Position numbers and translations under genes: made by a program. Below, piece by piece: positions 32,923 through 41,701 of a DNA stretch of 64,000 nt; positions within the stretch are counted from its first letter, which is position 1; each line of letters starts with the position of its first letter. Origin of the DNA: Chitinophaga filiformis (GTDB taxonomy: Bacteria > Bacteroidota > Bacteroidia > Chitinophagales > Chitinophagaceae); the NCBI RefSeq assembly GCF_023100805.1, contig NZ_CP095855.1, forward strand, positions 6,551,001 to 6,615,000. Reading direction: 5' to 3'. The notes beneath the pieces were generated by a model that was not told where the DNA came from, made no database searches, and worked only from the letters and a program-made list of their open reading frames with translations.

Positions 32923-33414
32923 CTATTCAAAAAATTCCAGTTCTCCTGACATATACAGGTAAGCCTCTGCCTTACGGCGGCGGGTCAGTCCGTCCAGTAC
33001 TTTTCCTCCGGATACGTTCCATTTCAGGAATTCCATCACAACACTGGGATCTTTGGGGTTAGCCTTTACTACCTTCAGCAGGGTGCTGTCTCCCAGTCCT
33101 TCAGCAATACCGTTGTTATTCATATCGGCGCCAACGTTATAGGCAAAAGATACAAGGGCGTCAAACTGCTGCTGTTTCAGTGCAATACCAGTTGTCAGCT
33201 TGTTTACTTTCGCTACAAATCCTTTCTTGATACTTGCAAACAGGGCATCGGCACGTTGTTGTGTGATGACGTCGCCTTTCTTTACCGGCTTCTCATCTTC
33301 ATAAACTGTATTACCCCAGCCGATTGTCCAAACGCCTTTGCTGTCCTGGTAAGCGGTAAGACGGCATTTCTCAAAATGCTTGATAAGCTTCTCTCCTTGT
33401 GTGCCTAATTCCAT
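32923..33414 (-). CDS. Phage-type lysozyme (glycoside hydrolase 24)
   Basis: A 163-residue muramidase of the T4/lambda-R21 type, cutting the N-acetylmuramic acid-GlcNAc bond of peptidoglycan. The active-site region is HFEKCRLTAYQDSKGVWTIG, with catalytic Glu 15 and the downstream Asp and Thr in GWGNT. QQQFDALVSFAYNVG and LDGLTRRRKAEAYLY are also family landmarks. It has no signal peptide, so export would need a holin or lysis. No phage structural genes, holin or integrase are nearby, so it appears to be an isolated chromosomal gene. Arrays of 124-bp repeats lie directly upstream. Confidence 0.92.
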   Translation of the reverse strand: MELGTQGEKLIKHFEKCRLTAYQDSKGVWTIGWGNTVYEDEKPVKKGDVITQQRADALFASIKKGFVAKVNKLTTGIALKQQQFDALVSFAYNVGADMNNNGIAEGLGDSTLLKVVKANPKDPSVVMEFLKWNVSGGKVLDGLTRRRKAEAYLYMSGELEFFE

Positions 33415-33543
33415 AGTGTATAGATTGAAATGTTGAGATTCTCAAACATTAAAGATATAATAAATATATTATATCTCAAGTCCGCCTGTGTAAAACGGGA
33501 AGAAGCTCGTTGACGATATACGGGCAAGTGAGAATCAGATGTA

Positions 33544-33900
33544 CCCGGGAATAGCGGTGTTTACAACAATGCGCCATTAACAAAACACAATAGGACTCCG
33601 TTAGGAGTCCCCGTGTTTGTAGCGCAGGTTTCACCCCCCGGAACGGCGTTCTAATCCCGGACGTCAACCCGGGAATAGCGGTGTTTACAACAATGCGCCA
33701 TTAACAAAACACAATAGGACTCCGTTAGGAGTCCCCGTGTTTGTAGCGCAGGTTTCACCCCCCGGAACGGCGTTCTAATCCCGGACGTCAACCCGGGAAT
33801 CGCGGTGTTTACAATAATGCGCCATTAACAAAACACAATAGGACTCCGTTAGGAGTCCCCGTGTTTGTAGCGCGGGGCGCAGCCCCGGGGATGTTTGTAG
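33544..33900. repeat. 124-bp tandem repeat, two full copies plus a partial third
   Basis: The word CCCGGGAAT(A/C)GCGG recurs at 33544, 33668 and 33792, giving a period of exactly 124 bp. Copies one and two are essentially identical. Copy three follows the unit to about 33871, then diverges into a GC-rich end (GCGGGGCGCAGCCCCGGGG). Each unit holds the hairpin GGACTCC-GTTA-GGAGTCC. Short open frames cross the array, but the array itself does not look coding. Confidence 0.9.
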
Positions 33901-33916
33901 CCCCGGGGGGGGCAAT

Positions 33917-35473
33917 TTATTTCGTTGCATCCAGCACCAGGATCCCCCAGAAGAAAAGATCTGGCGGCAGCGAATCCCAGTTGTTATAAGCATGCCCCGC
34001 GTCAGACTTGTAATGAAGTATATAAGTCCCCGCCGGCAATGTGATCACCTGGTCTACTTTCTGATTCTTGGCTGCTCCTCCGGCATGCGTAGCAGCCTGT
34101 CCCTGCATCTGCCACACGGTTTTACCACTGTGATCTGTGATCCATCCGTAATCACACCAGGAGCTGCCATCACCTGAACAGTTTTCTCCCACTCCATAGA
34201 TCCGTAACCTCGTTGGCCGCGACAAAGTAAATGGCCGGGAAAGTTCCCGGTTGATCCCAGCTTCTCCTATTCCGGCAACCAGTTTACCTGTGGGCAGGCC
34301 GGGGCCATTCACCGGATTGTTCTTTCTATACAGGCCGTATAAACTGCGAGCCTTCAGACTGTCACCGTTGAAAAGGGCCATGGTCGCCCCATCGATGAGC
34401 TCTTTATTGTACAGGTCATGCGGCGGCTGTTCGCCATTCAGGATGAAACAATGATAAAATAGTTGTGCTACCGGCGACATGAACAGGTCTCCATCACCCA
34501 GCTGAAAAGGCTGACTGAGTTTATCTGTATTGCAGGTAACAGCCAATGTCAGTCTCAGTGCCGGCACTTTAAGGAAAAGGGCTGATTCTCCCGGCGTCTG
34601 TCCATAGTGCCAGTAAAAGTCCATTCCCCGGTATTGCTGCACAAACCAACCAAATCCATAAGGCGTCAACACACCATTTCGCGTACGGTTGGGCGTAAAT
34701 ACCTGCTGTTGCAATGCCGGCGTAATAAACAGGTTGCTGTCAATAGCATCTGAATATTTCAGCAGATCGCCGGCGGTAGTGACCAGTCCTCCGAAAGCGC
34801 CAAACTCACCGGGATATTCCATGCGTACAACTTCTCCTGCAGCCGTCACATTGTAAGGCACTGCCAGACGGTTGAAGGCCGTATCGAAATAGGGTACCAT
34901 TTCCGGATGGCTTTTCCTGTATTCATAAAACTGGTGCAGAGATATGAATGGCGCTGAAGAAGTCATTTTCAGGGGAATGAGGATCTGCTCCATCAGCAGG
35001 CGATAAAACGGCATACCAGCTGCTTTCTCCATTACAGGCCCGAGCAGTCCGAAGCGGTAACCGTTATACCGGAATGCCATTCCTGGTGTTCCCTCAGAAG
35101 TATGGGTCAGCAAGTGCCTGACGGTGATATTGGGATTGCCCAGGTCCAGGCCATATTTGCTGATCGGGTCATCCAGGTTCAATTTTCCCTTCGCTACCAG
35201 TTGCATGATCAGTGTAGACGTGAAGGTCTTTGTTACCGAAGCAACACGGAAAGATGTCTGCGCGCTTACGGGTACCTGCTCCTTCAGATCCGCGAATCCA
35301 AATCCCTGTTTTAACAGGATATTCTTATCCTGTTTTATGGCTACGGCCATGCCGGGTATTTTCAACTGCGTCCGGATGGAATCCAGTCCTGCGGCAAAGC
35401 GCACTACGCGTATATCCTGGGCCGCTACAAGGTTCGTACAGGCGCTCAGGATAACTATATACCAGTATTTCAT
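33917..35473 (-). CDS. Serine hydrolase, beta-lactamase/class C penicillin-binding family
   Basis: This encodes 518 residues from ATG 35471-35473 (MKYWYIVILSACTNLVAAQ is the signal peptide). The beta-lactamase domain (residues about 25-340) contains the SxxK motif as FRVASVTKTFTS. The YxN-type position appears as RYNGYRFG, and a late GHYGxxPG-like box appears as WHYGQTPGESA, consistent with class C-like peptidases and esterases. The last ~100 residues (from about PTGKLVAGIGEAGINREL) are a beta-rich C-terminal domain of unknown role, with a motif SSWCDYGWITDHSGKTVW. It is periplasmic or exported. The substrate is not determined. Confidence 0.88.
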   Translation of the reverse strand: MKYWYIVILSACTNLVAAQDIRVVRFAAGLDSIRTQLKIPGMAVAIKQDKNILLKQGFGFADLKEQVPVSAQTSFRVASVTKTFTSTLIMQLVAKGKLNLDDPISKYGLDLGNPNITVRHLLTHTSEGTPGMAFRYNGYRFGLLGPVMEKAAGMPFYRLLMEQILIPLKMTSSAPFISLHQFYEYRKSHPEMVPYFDTAFNRLAVPYNVTAAGEVVRMEYPGEFGAFGGLVTTAGDLLKYSDAIDSNLFITPALQQQVFTPNRTRNGVLTPYGFGWFVQQYRGMDFYWHYGQTPGESALFLKVPALRLTLAVTCNTDKLSQPFQLGDGDLFMSPVAQLFYHCFILNGEQPPHDLYNKELIDGATMALFNGDSLKARSLYGLYRKNNPVNGPGLPTGKLVAGIGEAGINRELSRPFTLSRPTRLRIYGVGENCSGDGSSWCDYGWITDHSGKTVWQMQGQAATHAGGAAKNQKVDQVITLPAGTYILHYKSDAGHAYNNWDSLPPDLFFWGILVLDATK

Positions 35474-35849
35474 TGAATTGATATTAAGAAGGCAATTGAT
35501 CAATTGGTCTTGATGTCCCTCACTGACAATACAACACCTCTTTCTGAAAGAGCATACATATCAGCAATGAAGGTAGGCATTTTATACCGGGAATTTCCGG
35601 AACAACAAGCTGCTTAACTGGTTGATGATCCAGGCCGCTGTATGTATTACAACGTGCGTCAGATCAGTAAAATAATCCAACGCTATAAATTTTATTAGCC
35701 ATGATCCGTATCCGCAATAAGCATGAACAGTACATCCCTTGATGATATAATAGCTGTTCCAGATTTTCCCGTTTAGATAAAACAAATTCCGGATGCGAGT
35801 TGAGCCGCGCATTTACTATGATAATTTTGCTGAAATTTTAGTGAACAAC
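35474..35849. other. Intergenic region between divergent genes
   Basis: These 376 bp lie between the serine hydrolase and the TonB receptor, transcribed outwards in both directions. I find no gene, no cobalamin-type riboswitch and no obvious Fur box by eye. It must contain both promoters. Confidence 0.5.
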
Positions 35850-38192
35850 ATGACATATTCAGCCAGGATTGCGATTTTTGGATTCCTTTTTTGCCTTCTT
35901 TCATTCACTGTAGCAGCACAACAAACGATTATCAAAGGCGCAGTGCGGTCCGGGCAAGGTCCGCTCAGGTATGCCACCGTTCAGATCACAGGCACACCTG
36001 TTGCCGCTTACACAGATAAAGCAGGAACATATAGCATTGAAACAAATCAACAGGGTACATTGACATTGACGGTTACAATGCCAGGTTATACCTCCCAGTC
36101 CCGGATCATACAGGCAGGCGGAGAACAGACGGCCGACTGGCAACTGGTCCCTTCACTACGGGAGCTGGGCGAGGTGATAGTGTCCGCCAGTCGCAGACCG
36201 GAAACACTGGACAATATTCCTTTGTCGGTGACAGTATTAAACCATAAAACACTGGAAGACAATCTTGCCGTTACCACTGATATTACACAGATACTGGCCA
36301 ACGAAGTACCTGGCCTGGCGCCTTCCAGCCAGACAAACAGCAACGTGGGACAGTCTTTCCGCGGAAGATCGGTTCTTATCATGGTGGACGGTATTCCGCA
36401 GTCCACACCTTTGCGCAACGGTGAGGTAGACCTCCGTTCTATCGATCCGGGAGTACTTGAACGCATAGACGTGATAAAGGGAGCAACTGCTATCTATGGC
36501 AATGGCGCCACTGGTGGCCTGATCAACTATATCACGCTGACGCCGAAAGATGAAACGCCTGTTGCCGGACGGACCTCCATGAACCTCACCGGTTCTCTTG
36601 CGGGACTGAAAGGTAGCGTTGGCGGTCGCCTCGGACAGCTGTTACACGGCAAACTGGGTAAATTTGATTATGCCGTTAATGGCGTGTACGAGCGTACCGG
36701 AGAATGGAAAGACGCCAAGGGCAAACTGCTGGGACCTAATTACAGCCTGGGTGAAACAGACAGCTATAATGCATTCGTAAAACTGGGATTCACGCCGGCC
36801 CGCCTGCAGCGCATCCAGCTGATGTACAATTACTATAACAGTCAGCAGAACTCCAATTATACCCTGGTAAATGGCGATTACCTGAAAGGACAGGCAGCTA
36901 CAGGCGTATTAGGTAAACAGGCGGGTAAACCTACCGGCATCAATGGCAACCATAACCTGCAGCTCTCCTGGCGGGCCGATAGTCTCATTGGAGGAACCAG
37001 TCTGCAAACAGACGCCTACTACGAGTCCCGCGATGACGTGTTCTATGTTTCCTTCGGGCGCTTCGAGGGTGGCGACGGACAATCACATACATTATCAAAG
37101 AAAAAAGGCTTCCGTTTTATGTTCAGCTCACCGCTGGGGCGTACAGGAACGTTATCCTACGGTACAGACATCGTGAACGACATCACCTCGCAACCACTGG
37201 TAGATGGCCGCGTATGGGTGCCGGAAATGAATATGTTCAACGTAGCTCCTTTTGCAGAAACACAATGGACACTGCTGGATGATCTGATCCTGAAAGGCGG
37301 TATCCGTGTAGAAAAAGTAAAAATTGGCGTGGACGACTATACTACCTTAAGAATCACCAATGCCAGCGGCGCAACGGTTACACCTAGTTTCGACGTAAAA
37401 GGCGGCGATCTGAAATATACCTCTACCCTCTTCAATGCCGGCATCCGTTATAACCGTTTCCCCCTGTTCTCACCCTATGCCAGCTTCTCACAGGGGTTCT
37501 CTGTATCTGACATAGGACTGGCATTGCGTGATGCGAAAGTGAATGATATCAAAAGGATCAATACTGAGGCAGTACTTGTCAATAACTATGAACTGGGCTT
37601 TGTGAGCAAACTGCGTCAATTCCGTTTTGAACTGACAGGCTTCATCAGCACTTCCAAGCTCGGTTCGGAAATGGTGTATGATGCCGCTACAGACCTATTC
37701 AATGTGAGCAGGACGCCGGAGCGTGTCTATGGTTTTGAAGCATCCGCACAATATCATCCACTGGCAAACCTGGACCTGAGCGCATCCTTCAGCTATGTAG
37801 AAGGCAAGGCTGATACCGGCCGCACAGGCAACTACAATGTCTACCTCAACAACCGGCGTATATCAGCCCCCAAAATCGGCGGTAGTATCCAATACAGACC
37901 ACTGAGCACATTGGAAGTACAGCTGCATTATTCCGGTATCATGAAACGGGATCGTTTTGACAAGCTGTCGAGCGGCTTATACAAGGGTAATGAAGGTATT
38001 GTGAAAGCATACAACCTGTTTAACCTGAATGCCCGTTACCGCGCTACCCGTAGCACAGTACTGACGCTGGGCATCGAGAACCTCTTCAATGCAGATTATT
38101 TCCCTGCAAGATCGCAGTGGTTTATGATACCCGGTTTCTATTCCAAAGGTAAAGGGGCCGCGTTTAATATCGGGATAGCTGTAAGCTATTAA
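35850..38192 (+). CDS. TonB-dependent siderophore-type receptor
   Basis: This encodes 780 residues from ATG 35850 (signal peptide about 1-23, IAIFGFLFCLLSFTVAAQQ); the ATG 19 codons upstream precedes a non-signal sequence and is rejected. It has an N-terminal carboxypeptidase-regulatory domain (about 25-105). The plug domain (about 110-230) has ASRRPETLDNIPLSVTV, FRGRSVLIMVDGIPQ and ERIDVIKGATAIYGNGATGG. A 22-strand barrel ends FNIGIAVSY. The plug pattern fits the ferric-siderophore receptor subfamily (TIGR01783-like). No Fur box or siderophore genes are visible beside it. A diverged copy of its last 93 bp lies just after the stop. Confidence 0.9.
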   Translation: MTYSARIAIFGFLFCLLSFTVAAQQTIIKGAVRSGQGPLRYATVQITGTPVAAYTDKAGTYSIETNQQGTLTLTVTMPGYTSQSRIIQAGGEQTADWQLVPSLRELGEVIVSASRRPETLDNIPLSVTVLNHKTLEDNLAVTTDITQILANEVPGLAPSSQTNSNVGQSFRGRSVLIMVDGIPQSTPLRNGEVDLRSIDPGVLERIDVIKGATAIYGNGATGGLINYITLTPKDETPVAGRTSMNLTGSLAGLKGSVGGRLGQLLHGKLGKFDYAVNGVYERTGEWKDAKGKLLGPNYSLGETDSYNAFVKLGFTPARLQRIQLMYNYYNSQQNSNYTLVNGDYLKGQAATGVLGKQAGKPTGINGNHNLQLSWRADSLIGGTSLQTDAYYESRDDVFYVSFGRFEGGDGQSHTLSKKKGFRFMFSSPLGRTGTLSYGTDIVNDITSQPLVDGRVWVPEMNMFNVAPFAETQWTLLDDLILKGGIRVEKVKIGVDDYTTLRITNASGATVTPSFDVKGGDLKYTSTLFNAGIRYNRFPLFSPYASFSQGFSVSDIGLALRDAKVNDIKRINTEAVLVNNYELGFVSKLRQFRFELTGFISTSKLGSEMVYDAATDLFNVSRTPERVYGFEASAQYHPLANLDLSASFSYVEGKADTGRTGNYNVYLNNRRISAPKIGGSIQYRPLSTLEVQLHYSGIMKRDRFDKLSSGLYKGNEGIVKAYNLFNLNARYRATRSTVLTLGIENLFNADYFPARSQWFMIPGFYSKGKGAAFNIGIAVSY

Positions 38193-38210
38193 TTAATCAC
38201 TTCCATTAAG

Positions 38211-38302
38211 TGGCTTATGATACCCCGTTTCTACCCGAAAGGCAAGAGGGCCGCGTTTAATATCGGGATAGCCGTAAGCTACTAATTAACCATTTCCATT
38301 AA
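38211..38302 (+). repeat. Duplicated 3' tail of the TonB receptor gene
   Basis: 38118-38210 (the last 25 codons and following bases of the receptor gene) is repeated at 38211-38302 with roughly 85% identity. The copy still reads as WLMIPRFYPKGKRAAFNIGI and ends in VSY-stop, but it is downstream of the real stop and untranslated unless there is read-through. Confidence 0.85.
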
Positions 38303-38382
38303 CAGGACATAGCTTTTCATAAAACAGAAGTACCAGAAATAATGGAGACTCTCATGTTCTTAAACAATGGTAAGCCCCATCA

Positions 38383-38450
38383 TAGATCCGTGTATAAAAC
38401 AGTAGGTGTATCAGAAGTCTGATACACCTGCTGTTTTATACACGGATCTA
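38383..38450. terminator. 33-bp inverted repeat, bidirectional terminator
   Basis: Arms 38383-38415 and 38418-38450 pair with a single mismatch, a two-base loop and AT-rich bases inside the stem. The repeat sits between two convergent genes and ends 11 bp before the stop of the WG/Sel1 gene. It is far longer than needed for termination. Confidence 0.75.
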
Positions 38451-38460
38451 TCCGTTCTTC

Positions 38461-40896
38461 TCAGGGCAATTCCAATCCTGCATCCCGGGCCATCTGCTCA
38501 TGCTCCATTCCTTTTGCTTCATCTTTTACCTCGTCATTAAACAGATAGAGACGGCGTAGTTCCAGGTGCGCATCTACTGCCCCTAATTCAACGGCCTTCG
38601 TGTACCAGTGAATGGCTTTCCGTGCATCGGGTTCAACACCCCAGCCGCCCTGGTATAATCTTCCCAGGTTATAGGCACAGTTCTCGTCGTTATACTTAAC
38701 TCCGGCTTTATAAGCATCCATTGCATTTTTATAGTCGCCACTACGCTCGCACAGGACGCCTGCGTAGTTATGGCATTCGTAGCCCATCCTGCTGGCATAG
38801 GTAAAATGCTGCAGGGCTTTACTATCGTCCTGCTCCACGTGCTCCCCATTATAATAAAGCATCCCCAGGTTGTAGTGGGCATGGGGAATATGTTTGGCGG
38901 CCGACTGTTCATACAGTTCCACCGCTTTGCTAATGTCTGGTGTTGTGCCCACACCATTCAGATAACAATTGGCCAGCCCGTTTGCTGCATGAGGTGAACC
39001 GGCTGCTGTTCCGCGCTGGTACCACTCAAATGCAAGTGTGTCGTCAATGTAGCCGTCGGCAGTTTCGTAGAGATAACCCAGATCATTCATAGCGCCGCCA
39101 TCACCTTTTGCAGCCGCCAGCCTGTAATAGCGTATGGCCTCTTCATATTGCTGTTTTTCCAGGGCGTCAAAGCCCTTTTGATAAAGCATATCCGGTGGCA
39201 GGTCTTCACCAGCAAGTGTCGTGAGCAGTTGCAGTTCCTTGTTGTTGTACAGGTGGCGCATGTTTTGCGCCAGCCTTTCAGCAATACCAGCCGTGGACAA
39301 TTGCTGAACATTTCCCAAATGATCTATACAGAAAGCGGCATCTGTATTAAGCGCCAGGGTATCCCAGCCGCCCTCGTTGTTCCAGCAAACATTGGTGGTA
39401 ATCTTTTGATAGATAGCAGGTATCAGTGCTTTATCTGCCAGGTATAGCCCTTCTTTTTTAGCTTGTGTTATTATAAACGCCTTGTCGGCCAGGTAGGTGA
39501 TGCGGCTATATTCCGCTTCAAGGATCCAGCCTTTGGATGCAGCATACATGCCATATTTGCCATTATGCTTTACAATCACGACATCGTCATGTGCGGCAGA
39601 GATATCCTGGTAAATGAAGGGTAGCAGCGTACGACCATCTGTAGCCACCAGGCCGCTTCGCTGCATTTTCCCGTCATTATGAAATTGCGAGACAGCTAAA
39701 AGATGTGCATCGTTCAGGGTTCCTGCCCATGCCACCTTATCAATACTGTCATCACCTATCCTTGTAAACGCAGGTGTATAAAAATGCCTTGCACCGGAAG
39801 TATGATATGCAGACAGCAGTGGAATTTCCCCCGCATATACCAGTTCTATATCCGCCCTGAATGTGTAGGGGAGCTTTAACGTTAATGAGGTGTCGATCAC
39901 GCCATAATTACCCTTATTTGCCACCGCATATAGCTGTGGTACTTCTGAAATAAGCTGCAGATCGTCATAACCGGTTACAGGCTCAGGCATGCCCGGTTGT
40001 ACCAGGAATTGCTTTTTGCCCGTTTCGACTATCGCATAACCGTTGAAAGTATCGAACGCATCGTCGTATTTTAGTTCGGTAACAGGTTGACCGCTACGGT
40101 CCACATATCCGTACTTTCCATCACGCTTTACCACCGTAAAGGATTCCCCTTCCGGGAAGATAAACACTTCATCGTACAGCGCAGGAACAAGGATGTTGCC
40201 CTGGCTGTCTTTTAGTCCCATCAGGCCATTCTCCTTAAAGGGAATATCCTTCTCTTCGTCTTCGAAGTATCCTGAGCGGATCACATTCCAGCCATATCCG
40301 TATGCACTGTTACTGAAGAACTGGCGGAAGGATTTAAGCTGATAAGGGTTATCCAGCACGTCCGGACATTCATTCAGGAGACCAGGATCATTGGCGCTGA
40401 TGGCTGCCTGTATACAGGCATTCGTATCCTGTATAAGCGCCAATAACTCTTCTGCCTGTTCCTGGTGCGGGGCATCATCCATATTAAATACATCCCAGGC
40501 ATCGAGATGAAAGCTGTTAAACCGGACTTTGGTGTCCAGGAACCGGAAGATCTTTTCCTTTTGCTCCCGGAATTCTGCCGGATTGTCCGTCAGCTGGTCT
40601 GCATGCTGGTCAATGAATGAATAGAATGCCTTCAATGCTGCTATTCCGGGGGCAGCATCCGCATAGATACCGCCACTGTCTCCGTTATAGAGGGGCGGCG
40701 CCAGGAAAGGGGCTCCTGTAAACAATGGATGCAAAAAGAAGGGAAATTCATATCCCCATTCCATCATCATCAATGTTTCATCGTTGTTGTTACCGATAGC
40801 AGGTAAAATTGCGGACAGGATATTTCCTTCTTTGGGTTCAGCCGGGGTACGGTTTTCCGTATTGTTAAAATTGTACAGATAGATACGGTGCGACAT
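38461..40896 (-). CDS. WG-repeat and Sel1-repeat protein
   Basis: This encodes 811 residues from ATG 40894-40896, with no signal peptide. The N-terminal ~200 residues form a distinct domain (HRIYLYNFNNT, then EWGYEFPFFLHPLF), of a kind often fused to repeat proteins in Bacteroidetes. Residues about 205-560 carry WG-type beta repeats (for example KDSQGNILVPALYDEVFIF, KRDGKYGYVDRSGQPV, YGVIDTSLTLKLPYTF). Residues about 565-800 are Sel1/TPR-like helices (GDGGAMNDLGYLYE, HAHYNLGMLYYNGE, CAYNLGRLYQGGWGVEPDA). Both repeat types mediate protein contacts, so a cytoplasmic scaffold is likely. It lies downstream of the DUF421 pair on the same strand (95 bp gap). Confidence 0.88.
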   Translation of the reverse strand: MSHRIYLYNFNNTENRTPAEPKEGNILSAILPAIGNNNDETLMMMEWGYEFPFFLHPLFTGAPFLAPPLYNGDSGGIYADAAPGIAALKAFYSFIDQHADQLTDNPAEFREQKEKIFRFLDTKVRFNSFHLDAWDVFNMDDAPHQEQAEELLALIQDTNACIQAAISANDPGLLNECPDVLDNPYQLKSFRQFFSNSAYGYGWNVIRSGYFEDEEKDIPFKENGLMGLKDSQGNILVPALYDEVFIFPEGESFTVVKRDGKYGYVDRSGQPVTELKYDDAFDTFNGYAIVETGKKQFLVQPGMPEPVTGYDDLQLISEVPQLYAVANKGNYGVIDTSLTLKLPYTFRADIELVYAGEIPLLSAYHTSGARHFYTPAFTRIGDDSIDKVAWAGTLNDAHLLAVSQFHNDGKMQRSGLVATDGRTLLPFIYQDISAAHDDVVIVKHNGKYGMYAASKGWILEAEYSRITYLADKAFIITQAKKEGLYLADKALIPAIYQKITTNVCWNNEGGWDTLALNTDAAFCIDHLGNVQQLSTAGIAERLAQNMRHLYNNKELQLLTTLAGEDLPPDMLYQKGFDALEKQQYEEAIRYYRLAAAKGDGGAMNDLGYLYETADGYIDDTLAFEWYQRGTAAGSPHAANGLANCYLNGVGTTPDISKAVELYEQSAAKHIPHAHYNLGMLYYNGEHVEQDDSKALQHFTYASRMGYECHNYAGVLCERSGDYKNAMDAYKAGVKYNDENCAYNLGRLYQGGWGVEPDARKAIHWYTKAVELGAVDAHLELRRLYLFNDEVKDEAKGMEHEQMARDAGLELP

Positions 40897-40991
40897 AGTT
40901 TAAGTCCTTTCTGTTGGTATTCCTTCTTGATAATTTTGCTACTCAAAATTGTTCCGAAGGTAAAGGCTATGTTGCAGAAATACAAGTATCA

Positions 40992-41690
40992 TTAAACGGA
41001 GTCCGGATTAACAGGGTGCATAAATTCGCCATGGCCGCATTTGGGACACCTATCTGACTCATTCAATCCACTATCGTTCCCGCAATGAAGGCATACATTT
41101 TTATCGTTCACATACTTTACATGTTTCTTCACAAATTCCTCGTCTTCTTCCGGCAATACAGACAGTCCAGGCTTGGGGTTTTTGCTGTTAATAAGCGTAA
41201 ACGTTCCATTTGCCTCGAAGTACAACCTGCTAACCTGCCCCAGATGCTTTATACCTTCCGAGCGTAGCTGCGCAAATAAGCGTTCCCTGGAAATGCGGGT
41301 AGACGCCATCTCTTTTATATTCATTGTACCGTCGGCCACCAATACGCCCAGGTCCCCCTGGGACTTTCGCTCAAACCGCTCGCTTTTTGTAGCCAGCTTC
41401 GCTATCATCCTTTGTCCGAATATAACGATGATAGCCACAATAAGCGCCGGCAGCAATCCCCTGTCGGGCGCCTGGATAGGAATACCGATGGCTGCGGCCA
41501 GTGATGACATCGCCACCATTTCATTCCGGCTTAATTGCGAAGCCATTCTTTTCCCCATCATTCGCATGGAGAAGACCAGGAGTAAAAAAACGAAAAGTAC
41601 TCTCAATATGATCTCAACAAAAAACAGTGTCGGCACATTACCGAACAGGATGCGCATCCAGTCATCGATCCAGATTTCATACGACTTCAT
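40992..41690 (-). CDS. DUF421 (YetF-like) membrane protein with C-terminal zinc ribbon, copy 2
   Basis: A 232-residue protein with three N-terminal membrane helices (residues about 20-40, 60-77 and 80-97). The cytoplasmic YetF-type domain includes LGVLVADGTMNIKEMASTRISRE and LYFEANGTFTLINSKNPKPG. The last ~35 residues add a zinc ribbon with CLHCGND and CPKCGHGEFMHPV, which standard YetF proteins lack. It follows copy 1 (41702-42391) by 11 bp in the same operon. The two differ in sequence but share the whole plan. The function of the family is not known, though roles in membrane or spore envelope have been proposed in Bacillus. Confidence 0.88.
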   Translation of the reverse strand: MKSYEIWIDDWMRILFGNVPTLFFVEIILRVLFVFLLLVFSMRMMGKRMASQLSRNEMVAMSSLAAAIGIPIQAPDRGLLPALIVAIIVIFGQRMIAKLATKSERFERKSQGDLGVLVADGTMNIKEMASTRISRERLFAQLRSEGIKHLGQVSRLYFEANGTFTLINSKNPKPGLSVLPEEDEEFVKKHVKYVNDKNVCLHCGNDSGLNESDRCPKCGHGEFMHPVNPDSV

Positions 41691-41701
41691 AGCCTGAATT
41701 T

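Noticed and set aside
33476-33993. CRISPR array or short repeated genes at the 124-bp repeats
   Set aside because: Copies are identical along the whole 124 bp with no unique spacers, and the frames inside them are by-products of the repeat.
35474-35849. Cobalamin riboswitch or Fur box upstream of the TonB receptor
   Set aside because: No recognisable riboswitch core or 19-bp Fur palindrome was seen by eye.
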